Part shown: positions 46,105-55,735 of the stretch, in pieces
Layout of the letters: each line of letters starts with the position of its first letter
How positions within the stretch are numbered: the stretch's first letter is position 1
Assembly (NCBI GenBank): GCA_023974075.1
Contig: CM043790.1
Coordinates: 965,326 to 1,029,325, forward strand
DNA from: Chaenocephalus aceratus
Taxonomy: Eukaryota > Chordata > Actinopteri > Perciformes > Channichthyidae
DNA: 64,000 bases
Reading direction: 5' to 3'
Program-made: the position numbers and the translations under genes
Notes under the pieces: model-generated
Told to the model about the DNA's origin: nothing
Seen by the model: only the letters and a program-made list of their open reading frames with translations
Databases searched by the model: none

Positions 46105-46810
46105 TTAAAAATTCATTTACAGAAATGTAAAGCGATCTAACTAAGTTCTATTCATAGTCTTGACGGGAAGAGCTGTAAATGGGTGGCCATATGCATTTGA
46201 AAAGCAATATAAATCACACAGTTATTATGCAATAGGCTATAAAAGCACCACCGATTACCTTTCTCCAATTCAAACTCTTGACGGGAAAAAAGGAAGGTGT
46301 AATGGTTGGGCTATACTGTACTGTATACATACAAAGGCCATTCAATAGACGTTCAATATATAGTATTCGTTTATTAGAGTCGGCTTGACTCAGTTTGCAT
46401 TCATAAAGAATGCACAAATGTGTTTAATCGTTAATGTCATAGTATTCGTTAATTAGTCCCCGAGGGGAAATGGGTAGCAACACATCACAGAGGCATTTAA
46501 AAAGTGAAGAACATTCAAGTTAAACAATACTAAGTAAACAATTAACACAGTAAATGATGTGGATTAAATCACATTTATTTCGTTAAAGATAAACTAATGA
46601 CTCGGTTTGCATTCATAAAGAATGCACAAACGTGTTTAATCGTTCATGTCAGATATGTAGGCCTACTAAGTAAATAGCCTACATTAGTTCCTGCTCAAGA
46701 TTAGATTCAAACTTTATTGTTATTGCACAGATTACAGGTACTGAGACAACGAAATGCAGTTTAGCTTCTAACCAGGTGCAACAAGCAGTAAAGTGAAAAG
46801 TAATGTGAAC
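46105..46810 (-). repeat. Right inverted-repeat arm of the two-gene transposon
   Basis: Reverse complement of 42480-43205. A further partial direct copy of arm sequence (GTCAGATATGTACTAAGTAA, ACATTTATTTCGTTAAAAAT) follows at about 46835-46920. Confidence 0.85.
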
Positions 46811-46920
46811 AGTATGAACAGTGTGTTAATCGTTAATGTCAGATATGTACTAAGTAAATAGCCTACATTAATTTCATGATGGATTAAACCACATTTATTT
46901 CGTTAAAAATAAACAAAATG

Positions 46921-47319
46921 ATTAAATGTAGGGTGAATTGCCCTAATGTGGAACATTTTTGCATTTCAGACTTCGGGAATATATTGCGACATGAAGCCGA
47001 TACAATAAATCAAAATCCAGTAACATTCTGAAATCCCCAGGATGTGTCCTAATCAAACCAAAAGAGAACATGCAGATATTAAACTCATAAAAGAAATGGT
47101 AGACATATTAGTACTCTTAGTGCCAAGTTGTCTCAGACAATCTGTTTTCCTAATGTGGGACAGTTCTGTGCAAAATGTGGGACACTGAAAAGTCTATATT
47201 AAAAAGCCTCAGTCACCTTCATTCATGTAATAAAGAAATCTCAGGCCAGTAACACTCAAAGCTACAGTAAATGTGCAATACCATGCTATGTTACTATTAT
47301 AATGTTATTGTTGTTACAA
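46921..47319. other. No gene seen
   Basis: Contains CCTAATGTGG(A/G)ACA twice (about 46943 and 47150) and AATGTGGGACACTG near 47178, but nothing assignable. Confidence 0.45.
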
Positions 47320-48268
47320 CAGAAGATGTTTTTATTTAAATTGAAGTTGAATGCATCAATCTGGTGCACTGAGGGCAAAATTAGTAGATTTGTGGATACA
47401 GCTCTCAACACTCATATGAAACAGAACTGTTCTTACAATGTGTGTATTAAATTACTATGCATATGTTATTGTGTAAACACACAGCTGATCACCTGAGAGC
47501 TGCCGTTTCATTCAGAGCGTTTAAAAAAAACGACGGTCTGATTTCAACAACTCAATGTGTGATTATTATAGCAGTAATATTAGACACTAATAATACAGTA
47601 CACTATGAACACTGTGCATATTTTGTTTGCCCGTGGGATTAGGGTGATCGGTAGTGAGAGCCGCTGCATTTTCCTCCGGTCGGATGTGATATAAAAACAA
47701 AGCGATTATTGTTGTTGTTGTAAACTCACGTGGATTAAATGTAGTGCATTCATTTCAACTCGCGAACATATGATACATTAAATGAATGCGAGGATGACGA
47801 TAGAACATCGTTTGTTTGACCCTGGATGCATTTCCTGATCTAAAAAACATAGCGATGGTTTTGTACTTACGCGGCGTAAATTACGCCAACGTGAATTAAA
47901 CATTATTTTGTTAAATAAAAACATGGTGATGTTTAGTAAATGATTACATGTCTCTTATTTAGCACAGAATATGATCCTATCCGTGACATATATGGATCTT
48001 AACAAATATCCGCTATATCAGATATCTGTAGATCAGCTGTTTATTTCACATGAGTTTCAGTGTGGCAACTTTTCACGGCTCCCCCTGGTGGATCCATGAT
48101 CCATTGCAGCTGGTTTCATTATAATTAAATGTATTTATCAAGGGGGCGTTTTCAAGTCCTGCGGGGGGGTTTTCCTTTTGAGCAGGGGCCCACCCCGTGC
48201 CGATCACGGACCCGCACGGGTAGGCGTCTGAAACGAAGCGCTACATCTGTATCCCTCTCCAAGACAGC
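47320..48268 (+). repeat. 5' non-coding part of a hAT-like element
   Basis: Block 47340-47430 matches 28530-28620 in the same orientation, while 47490-47530 and 47880-48140 match 29700-29760 and 28860-29280 in reverse. This is the upstream region of the transposase remnant at 48270-49303, and it identifies the element nested at 28212-32695 as a coding-deleted relative. Confidence 0.65.
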
Positions 48269-48269
48269 A

Positions 48270-49303
48270 GCATACACAAGGATGCCACAAAAATCAACCT
48301 GGGATTCTCAGCTGAAACCTGTCTTAAGCAACTAAGATCCATCAACAAGGTATCAGAGAGGCAGGCACTGGAGCTCAGGATGGAATGCAGGACATTCTTG
48401 ATCAAGCTACTGGAGAAGCTACAGAATAAGGCTCCAGTGAACCAGCAGCTTGTGAGAAGTATGCAGTGCCTTGACCCAATATACATGGCTGAGTCCAAGG
48501 AAGTGTGCCTGGCTCAAATGAAAAGGATTCTGCACCACCTGTGGGGTGCCTTGACCCAATATACATGGCTGAGTCCAAGGAAGTGTGCCTGGCTCAAATG
48601 AAAAGGATTCTGCACCACCTTGTTGGGGCTAACCATGTTGAGGAGTCAGTGTGTGATGACATCCTTAGAGAGTTCAGCGAGTTTTGGGATTTTGCTGCCC
48701 TTCAAGCAAACTTCAGGGAATTTGAGCCCATTACAGATAGAGTTGAAACTACTACATTCAACAATGGGAGCCAACAAAGCTTTTTCCAAGGTGTGGCATG
48801 TGGTGAAAATGCTGCTGGTTCTCTCTCATGGACAGGCGAGTGTTGAGAGAGGGTTCTCAATCAATAAAGAGTTGATTGTGGAGAATCAGAAGGAGGCCTC
48901 TCTGGTTGCTCAGAGGCTCATCGTTGGCCATATCAGATCTGTTGGTGGTGTAACCAATGTGCAACTGACCAAAGAGCTTTTGATCTCAGTTTCTGGAGAA
49001 AGGCAAAGGTACTACAGCTACCTGGATGACCAGAAGAGGGCCAATGCTAAGGAAAAGGGTGTGCAAAAAAAGAGGCTCTTGCAGATGAGCTGGATGAACT
49101 TAAAAAAAGAGGGCCAGAGTACAGAACAACATTGGTGCATTGGAGAAGTCGGCAGACGAGTATGCTGACAAAGCAGAATCCAGTGGTAAACTGACTTTCA
49201 TCACAAAATCAAACAGTTTGCGTCGCACTGCCAAAGAAAAGAAGGCATCTCTTCAAGACCTTGAGAAGGAAATCGAGGAGAAGCTTGCTGAAATGAAGCG
49301 TTA
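48270..49303 (+). pseudogene. hAT-like transposase C-terminal half, frameshifted
   Basis: The readable protein runs DATKINLGFSAETCLKQLRS, ECRTFLIKLLEKLQNKAPVN, CLDPIYMAESKEVCLAQMKR, then after a frame change SKVWHVVKMLLVLSHGQASV and ERGFSINKELIVENQKEASL. The last two correspond to the hAT C-terminal dimerisation region. The end, KLTFITKSNSLRRTAKEKK then DLEKEIEEKLAEMKR, is in another frame and stops at TAA 49301-49303. An 80-bp tandem duplication (48466-48545 copied at 48546-48625) shifts the frame, and further shifts lie near 48745 and 49115. The N-terminal half and left transposon end are absent. Confidence 0.75.
48466..48625 (+). repeat. 80-bp exact tandem duplication in the hAT-like frame
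   Basis: Starting at GTGCCTTGACCCAATATACA, 80 bases repeat directly with almost no difference (48466 and 48546). Eighty is not divisible by three, so the duplication breaks the reading frame. Confidence 0.9.
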
Positions 49304-51141
49304 AGTTGCTGTTACTGTTACCATGACAATGGTATTATAAGGGGATGTTATAATGGGACAGTCACATTAATGGGACAGTCACATTACAAAGATATTTTCT
49401 TTAATTTATAACCTTTTTTATTTTTAGCTGTAAATCAGTAGTCAGCATTCCTACCCCAATGCATTTTTCTCTTCATTATCTCTTTTTTTGTTTGATAGCA
49501 TTTTTTGTTTACCTTTTGAGTCATCGACAAAATGTTTAAATACAGAAAATGTATCTAAGTGTGCCTGTCTCGTTCCTTATTGTTCTAGATAGGCACAACA
49601 TGTTTCAGACTTTATTTTCCTGCTAACCCATGTTAAAATAAATAATTTTCAGTGGTACCGCTGAGAGACTCATTTTTTTGGTCATAGAAATTAGGTAAAG
49701 GTCATGGAAAAGTCATTGAAAATCATTGGTCAAAAAGTGTATGAACCCTGCATTATATACAGGGCTGCACATAACTGGTGCGCAGGTGCGCATGCCAAAA
49801 AAAAAGAGCACCGGGTCATTTGAAAAAAGGCGCATTTGCGTACCAACATTGAGAGAGGGAGAAGAGAGAGAAGGGAGAAGAGAGAGAAATACATTTGCGA
49901 GTTGCATATGAACTCAGGGCCGGCCGTAGCACTGGCGTTATAGATGTCCGCCTAGGGCGCCAGATCTGTGGAGGCGCTGCGCTGGCAGTTCAATCAGGAG
50001 AGACGTGATGTATGAAATACATGTTTATTACCGGGACACATGGTATAAGAAAATGATGATTGACAGATTACAACAATGAATTAACTGATGTTTGGAGATT
50101 AGGCCCCGGTTTGTAGGATGATCATTCGGGAGGGGAAAACCGCTCCGATGAACCCCCCCGGGGTCTAGACACTGGTGGTGGTGATAAGTGGTTCAATCTG
50201 GTCTGAAGGAAGAAGGATTAGCTTGACCCTGAATTAGGAGACAGGAGGCGAAGGGGTGGAGGAGGGTTGTGCGTTGACGCCTGAAATGACAACTGACAGA
50301 GAGGGAAGAGCAGATTTAAAGGGTAGCAGGTGCGATGATTGGCTAGCTGGGGAGTAACGCCCCTGATTACTTAATGGAAGAGGAGATTGAAGTGACGTGT
50401 AACACCAGGGGGTATTGGTATTCCTCATTGAACTTGCGCTAAGCTTCATTTCTGGGAGAGAAACATTTGTTTTTACCGTTGGGGCTCATCCTAATTTTCG
50501 GTCTTGATGTAACAACATTCATAATTAAGTAGATGTAACACCCTTTTCACCCCGGTTACACGTTTCATTTGCCCTGTACAAGTGATGAAAATGGGGGATG
50601 TTGGCAGGCGCGCCGGATTCATTTTAGAAGTGGGGGGGCCAAAAAAAGTGCGTGTGTATGGCCCAATCCCAAACCACGCCCTACACCTACACACTCCCCC
50701 TCCGTGACGGAGTGAACTCCGTGGAGTGACACATGAGGCTCCCTCCTGTCAGATGGAGGGAGTAAATACAGCAGCAACCTTTGGGACAAACTCCCCTCTC
50801 TCCGGCAGAAACAGGAAATGCCGTAACTGTATGTAGGCCTAACAACGGTTTCAAATCAGCATCTCTTTGACAAAAAATGTAAATGAATAACTCAAATAAA
50901 ACTCCAAACATCTTTAATTGTGTTACTTTTTTGTAAAGCTCTTTTAGTTTTAAACCTGATGTTTATAAGCTTCTTAGTTTTTGCAATAGTCTGTAAATAT
51001 ACAGAACTTTATAATAGAATGCACACATTTACCTTTTTCTAGACTAAACACCGGTATGATCCTAAGTTAAAAACATATGAGGTTATCATGAGGTTGTTAA
51101 CATCGCAATTTATCACTATCGTTTAGTGGTTTTGTAAAGAA
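49304..51141. other. No gene seen; possible transposon ends
   Basis: At 49761 GGGCTGCACATAACTGGTGC and at 49916 CAGGGCCGGCCGTAGCACTG look like starts of known fish DNA repeats, but no partner ends were confirmed. Near 50476 TTTACCGTTGGGGCTCATCC resembles the region just downstream of some LTRs. The G-rich GTGGGGGGGCCAAAAAAAGT lies near 50630. No coding region is supported. Confidence 0.4.
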
Positions 51142-51606
51142 TTAACCACTCTCTGTTTCTGTACCATTCTGCGTTGAAGTACCTTCTCTTTGCTCAAATA
51201 ATCTACTAGCGGTCTCCTTTTTTCCGACAGTTAGCTGTACAGCTTTACCCGCCTCAATGTCCCGACAACAAACCTCCATGCAGTCGGAACCAGCCTGTTT
51301 CGGTTCAACGACTGCGGCGGTGGGGGCGGCGGCGGTTTTGACAGTTTCTGCGGACGCAGAGGTTCTGCTTTTGGGTTCATCTGGCTTCGCTGTTTCTATG
51401 ATTGATGAAGGTCCAGGCGCTGGAGATGTGGATGTCAGGGATTTGACCTTCCAGTTGTTAAATGTAAGTTTAGATTGACTGTATTTAGTTTTCTTCTGCG
51501 CTGGTTCTTCTGACATGTTTGCAAGTGTATATATTATTTCTAGGTTAACGGCTGACACACACAGAACAACGTAACAAATAAAGTAAACAACGTAACAAAT
51601 AAACAA
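51142..51606 (-). pseudogene. hAT-type transposase N-terminal fragment
   Basis: On the minus strand, after a non-coding lead, MSEEPAQKKTKYSQSKLTF is followed by NNWKVKSLTSTSPAPGPSS and a low-complexity S/T/A/P region with KTAAAPTAAVVEPKQ. An initial Lys-rich nuclear signal with (Q/S)xLxF is common at the start of TTF/ZMYM-like hAT proteins. The zinc finger and catalytic domain do not follow, so only the N-terminus is present. Assignment is by resemblance. Confidence 0.5.
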
Positions 51607-52399
51607 ATCTAAGCTTTTTTATTGGTTGTAATTTACATGGATACATTTGAATGGTGTGACAATGTCCTATTTGATTGGGTTAAAATGTACATATTCTTCC
51701 TCTGCCTGCTTTATTTTACCTAATGCAAAGTGACCTGCTCCATCGAAATCAGTCGCATTGACCCGAAGACACATTTTGATTCCTAGCTTTCTAATGATAT
51801 CAGGATTGTTTTTGTACTCCAAATATTAAGCAAAATATGTCACATTATATAATGACTGTTACAGAGTCATCATTTTGAGAAAAAGGCCTTTAAAGTGTTC
51901 TCTTCTCTGGAATCCATAATTTCTCATCATCATGATTGATTATTAGCGGAGCAAATGATCAAAATACTACGGAGCGAAGATATTTTCGTTTGGATTACTG
52001 CACTCACGAGAAACAGCGGCTGTTGTTATGGCTGCTGTCACGTTAAACTACTCCGTTCTCCGGTTGTAATAATGCCAAAGCTTCATAGTTGTATTTAGCC
52101 ATCTGAATTTGCCGAAACAAGTTTAATATTCTGAAAGCCAAGACTTGTTTACTTGAAATCAGATAAAAACAAACTGTAACGGACCCTGCCGTGTTATCTA
52201 TGATTACTATACACCTTACATTCATAATTTCAGCGGGAGGGAGGGGGGGGCGGCGCTGAGGAACAGCAGAGTGGCGAGAGCTGTCATCTTCCCTTTACAA
52301 GCTTTAAACATGCATGTAGCTAGTGAGATTGAATATAACAATCAAAAATAACAAAATTACACAGCTAGATCAGATCACGTTTTAGATGCGACTTTAGAG
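51607..52399. other. No gene seen
   Basis: AT-rich spacer with a G-rich block at about 52230-52260 (GGGAGGGAGGGGGGGGCGGC) and no convincing open frame. Confidence 0.45.
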
Positions 52400-52412
52400 T
52401 AGAGGGGAATTA

Positions 52413-53671
52413 TTGAAACGGGATTTGTACAGTTTTCCGCGGCACAGTTTCATGGAAACACATCAGCTTTTGGACGACAGTCAATATGGATTCAGGAAAG
52501 ATAGATCAACATCTATGGCACTAATGGAATTAAGTGAGGAAATAGCAAACTGCATGGACAATAAAAAACAAGCAGTGGGAATATTTATAGACTTACAAAA
52601 AGCATTTGACACCATAGATCACAATATTTTACTGATAAAACTGGAACGGTATGGCATCAGAGGGGTGGGATTAAACTGGGTGAGAGATTATTTAAGCAAC
52701 AGACAACAATTTGTTGAAATTGGTGAACATAAATCAGAATACATGAACATAACTTGTGGAGTACCTCAGGGGTCCGTGTTGGGTCCAAAGATGTTCATAA
52801 TATACATCAACGACATTTGCAGAGTATCAAATATATGAAATTTATTTTATTTGCAGATGACCCTAATATTTTTTTTCTGGTGACAATTTGAAAGAGCTAA
52901 TGGAAGTGATAACAGCAGAAATGATTAAAGTAAAACATTGGTTTGACACAAACAAATTATCATTAAATATAAGCAAAACAAAGTTATTGTTATTTGGAAA
53001 ACATAAAATAAAATAAATCCACAGATACAATTAATACTAGATAACATACACATAGAAAGAGTATATGAAATTAAGTTCCTTGGTGTGGTTTTAGACCACA
53101 ACATCAGCTGGAAACCTCATATCACTCATGTAAAAGTAAAACTGGCAATATTGGAAAAAGCCAGATACATTCTGGACTATAACTCATTGTATACTCTATA
53201 TAACACACTAATATTGCCATATCTGATTTACTGTGTGGAGATTTGGGGAAACACGTACAAAACCAACCTTCAGCCGTTATTCACATTACAAAAAAGGGCT
53301 ATAAGAGTTATCAATAATGTTGGATATCTTGAACACACTAATGTATTATTTTGAAGTCACACATATTGAAGTTCATTGATCTGGTTAAATTTAAAACGAC
53401 ACAAATCATGTACAGAGCTAGACATAATCTACTTCCTAGGAAATTAAAAACATTGTTCATAGACAGAGAGGGTGGGTATAATTTGAGAGGAAATCTACAT
53501 TTTAAACAACTCAAGGTCAGAACAACTCTGAGAAGTATGAGTATAACAATCTGTGGGTTGATTTTATGGAATGGTTTGGAGCAGGAGTTAAAACAAAGCA
53601 CAAGCATAATTCAGTTTAAAAGGATGTACAGAAACACTTTTTTGGAAAAATATGAGAATGAAGAAAGGTGA
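52413..53671 (+). pseudogene. Non-LTR retrotransposon reverse transcriptase, 5' truncated
   Basis: From QLLDDSQYGFRKDRSTSMAL the palm continues with GIFIDLQKAFDTIDHNIL (first catalytic Asp) and CGVPQGSVLGPKMFIIYIND. A frameshift leads to FADD (about 52852), the second catalytic pair. KLSLNISKTKLLLFGKHK, FLGVVLDHNISWKPHI and LPYLIYCVEIWGNTYKTNLQ follow, with the tail SITICGLILWNGLEQELKQ ending at TGA 53669-53671. This is the order of a jockey/CR1-type LINE; the exact clade is uncertain. Endonuclease and the protein's N-terminal half are missing. Frame changes near 52838, 52880, 53015 and 53353 inactivate it. Confidence 0.85.
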
Positions 53672-53989
53672 TTGAAGATGAGAAATTATTGTATATGTAT
53701 GTATAAATGTAAATCTAAGTAGGAATAACTTGCATAATGATTTAAAGGACAATCATTGATCAAGTAAGGAAAATGTCTGCCTTATGGACAGAGTTAACGT
53801 GGGACTTGTCCTTCAAATGTACACTTGTCCGCACAATGGAAATGTGATGTCAACTTCCGATGCAAAGTCCCTGCCAGCGGCAGGACACATTTTACCAACT
53901 GTGCCTACACACATGCAAGACTTGGGGGTGCTCTATGCATGTGTCTGAGGGTAAAATAATGGCATTCCCCCATTTTTTTTGTTATTCAG

Positions 53990-54576
53990 TGTTACCAGGG
54001 GCACGAACTTCTGACCGGTGTTCCCTCTTGGTTTAGTCCGTGGGGGAGTGCTTAAGTGTGGGTACACAGGTTCGCCTGGTGCACAAGGTTATGGAGGTGC
54101 TGGTGTCACCCCATATTCACATAACTTGTACCCGCCTTAAGAGACACTATTTTGGGGTACAATTTATCAGTTATTTAGTCTGTGAACAGTTATTTAGTCC
54201 TGTCCATTTCATGCACTTTTAATGAGTCGTCAAATGTGGATGAAATGGACAGATTCCTGTACAATACATCAGAGTCACAGTCTGCTGCTGCTGCTGCTCT
54301 CCCTCCCTGTATTCACAGCAATTTTACCCAGCTTTCACACACTCATTCCTGGGTAAGAAAGCCATGTGCATCACCCTGGAGGGACAGATTCCTGTCCATT
54401 GCATGCACTTTTAATGGGTCGTCAAATGTGGATAAAATGGACAGACTCCTGTACATTTCATGCACAATGGGTCGTCAAATGTGGATGAAATGGACATATC
54501 CTCCCTATATTCACAGCAATTTTACCCAGCTTTCACACACTCATTCCTGGGTAAGAAAGCCATGTGCATCCCTGTA
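53990..54576 (-). repeat. Left inverted arm of the satellite complex
   Basis: GGTTTAGTCCGTGGGGGAGT (about 54031-54050), followed by GCTTAAG, is the reverse complement of 58984-59010. Downstream, the block with TGGGTAAGAAAGCCATGTGC and GTCGTCAAATGTGGATGAAA (twice or more, 54220-54575) is the reverse complement of the satellite unit at 55735-58720. The arm ends exactly at the L2-type LINE tail. Confidence 0.8.
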
Positions 54577-55570
54577 TTCAATCAATCAATCAATCAATGT
54601 TTATTTATATAGCCCAATATCACAAATGTTACATTTGTCTCAGTGGTCTTCACAGTGTGTACAGAATATCAGTATGACAATACGACACCCTCTGTCCTTA
54701 GACCCTCACATCGTACAAGGAAAAACTTCCAAAGAAAACCCAGTTTAAAGGGAAAAATGGGAGAAACCTCAGGAGAGCAACAGAGGAGGGATCCCTCTCC
54801 CAGGACGGACAGACGTGCAATAGATGCCGTGTGTAAATTGAAAAGATAATACATTTGCAACATAGGTAGTCCAGATGTTTGGAAATGCATGTGTGTATAA
54901 TAGGAAGATGAATCCACGAGGATATCCATCCAGGACCTATGATCCAGGACCACAGCCACGACTCAAGATCCAGCGCTCGCGATCCAGGACACAGGACCGC
55001 AGGATCATCCATGACTCCGGATCCCAGCGTATATAGACACCAAAAAGAAGGACATTTGGGGAAGCTGGGTTAATCGGAACATGAGAGTACACAGGTATAG
55101 ACAGAGAGAAGGAAGAAGTAAGATGTCCCCCGACAAACTAAGCCTATATCAGCAAAACTAGGGGCTGAATCTAATCAGCCCTAACTATAAGCTTTATCAG
55201 AAAGGAAGGTCTTAAGCGCACTCTTAAAAACGGATAGGGTGTCTGCCGCCCGAACACAAACTGGAAGCTGATTCCACAAATGTGGAGCTTGATAAGAAAA
55301 GGCTCTGGCTCCCATTGTACTTTTAGAGATTCTAGGAACAACCAACAACCCTGCATTCTTGGAACGCAATGCCCTAGTAGGACAGTAGGGTATAATGAGT
55401 TCTTTAAGGTAAGATGGCGCCTGCCCATTAAGGGCTTTGTAGGCGAGAAGAAGAATTTTAAATTCTATCCTGTGTTCTATAGGGAGCCAGTGTAAGGCAG
55501 CCAGAACAGGAGTAATGTGGTCCCTTTTCCTAACATACCCTAGGGACCAGAGGGTACAATGGTTGGACAT
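54577..55570 (-). mobile_element. L2-type LINE, 5' truncated
   Basis: The minus-strand frame 55570-55181 reads KRDHITPVLAALHWLPIEHR, IEFKILLLAYKALNGQAPSY, then RALRSKNAGLLVVPR, GARAFSYQAPHLWNQLPVCV and DTLSVFKSALKTFLSDKAY. This is the conserved C-terminal tail after the reverse transcriptase of L2 LINEs. A 3' UTR of about 580 bp follows and ends in (ATTG)n at 54577-54600. The 129-residue frame has no stop. Truncation at about 55570 is typical of incomplete reverse transcription. It sits at the centre of a palindromic satellite array. Confidence 0.9.
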
Positions 55571-55735
55571 TTACTACCGGCCGCGGTCTGCCTAGTGCCA
55601 GGGTCCATATAACCGACCGCAATGCATAGCGGGAAGTCGGTTATAGACATCAACAAAATAAGTGTTTAACGGTGACTAGTTTATGCGGGGAAAAGAGTGC
55701 TCAAAATCGGATTCAACTGGCCATTTCATCCACAC
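55545..55735 (+). repeat. Duplicated junction block, copy 1
   Basis: The block with GGGACCAGAGGGTACAATGG, CTACCGGCCGCGGTCTGCC and AACCGACCGCAATGCATAGC occurs here and at 57699-57893, about 2.15 kb apart. It includes the last ~25 bases of the L2 LINE, so the duplication post-dates LINE insertion. Confidence 0.88.

Larger units (their letters stand above)
42385..46835. mobile_element. Two-gene Tc1/mariner-type transposon with ~0.7-kb inverted repeats
   Basis: The arms 42480-43205 and 46105-46810 are near-identical reverse complements, extending weakly to about 42385 and 46835. Each arm holds two copies of a block containing TTTGTGCATTCTTTATGAAT then GCAAACCGAGTCA, plausible transposase-binding sites. 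The outer part of each arm is a LINE 3' tail (CAATAACAATAAAGTTTAAT). Between the arms lie two divergent intron-containing genes: a DDE transposase (minus) and a coiled-coil/BEN-like protein (plus). Both splice into open frames. Exact ends and target duplication could not be fixed. Confidence 0.8.
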
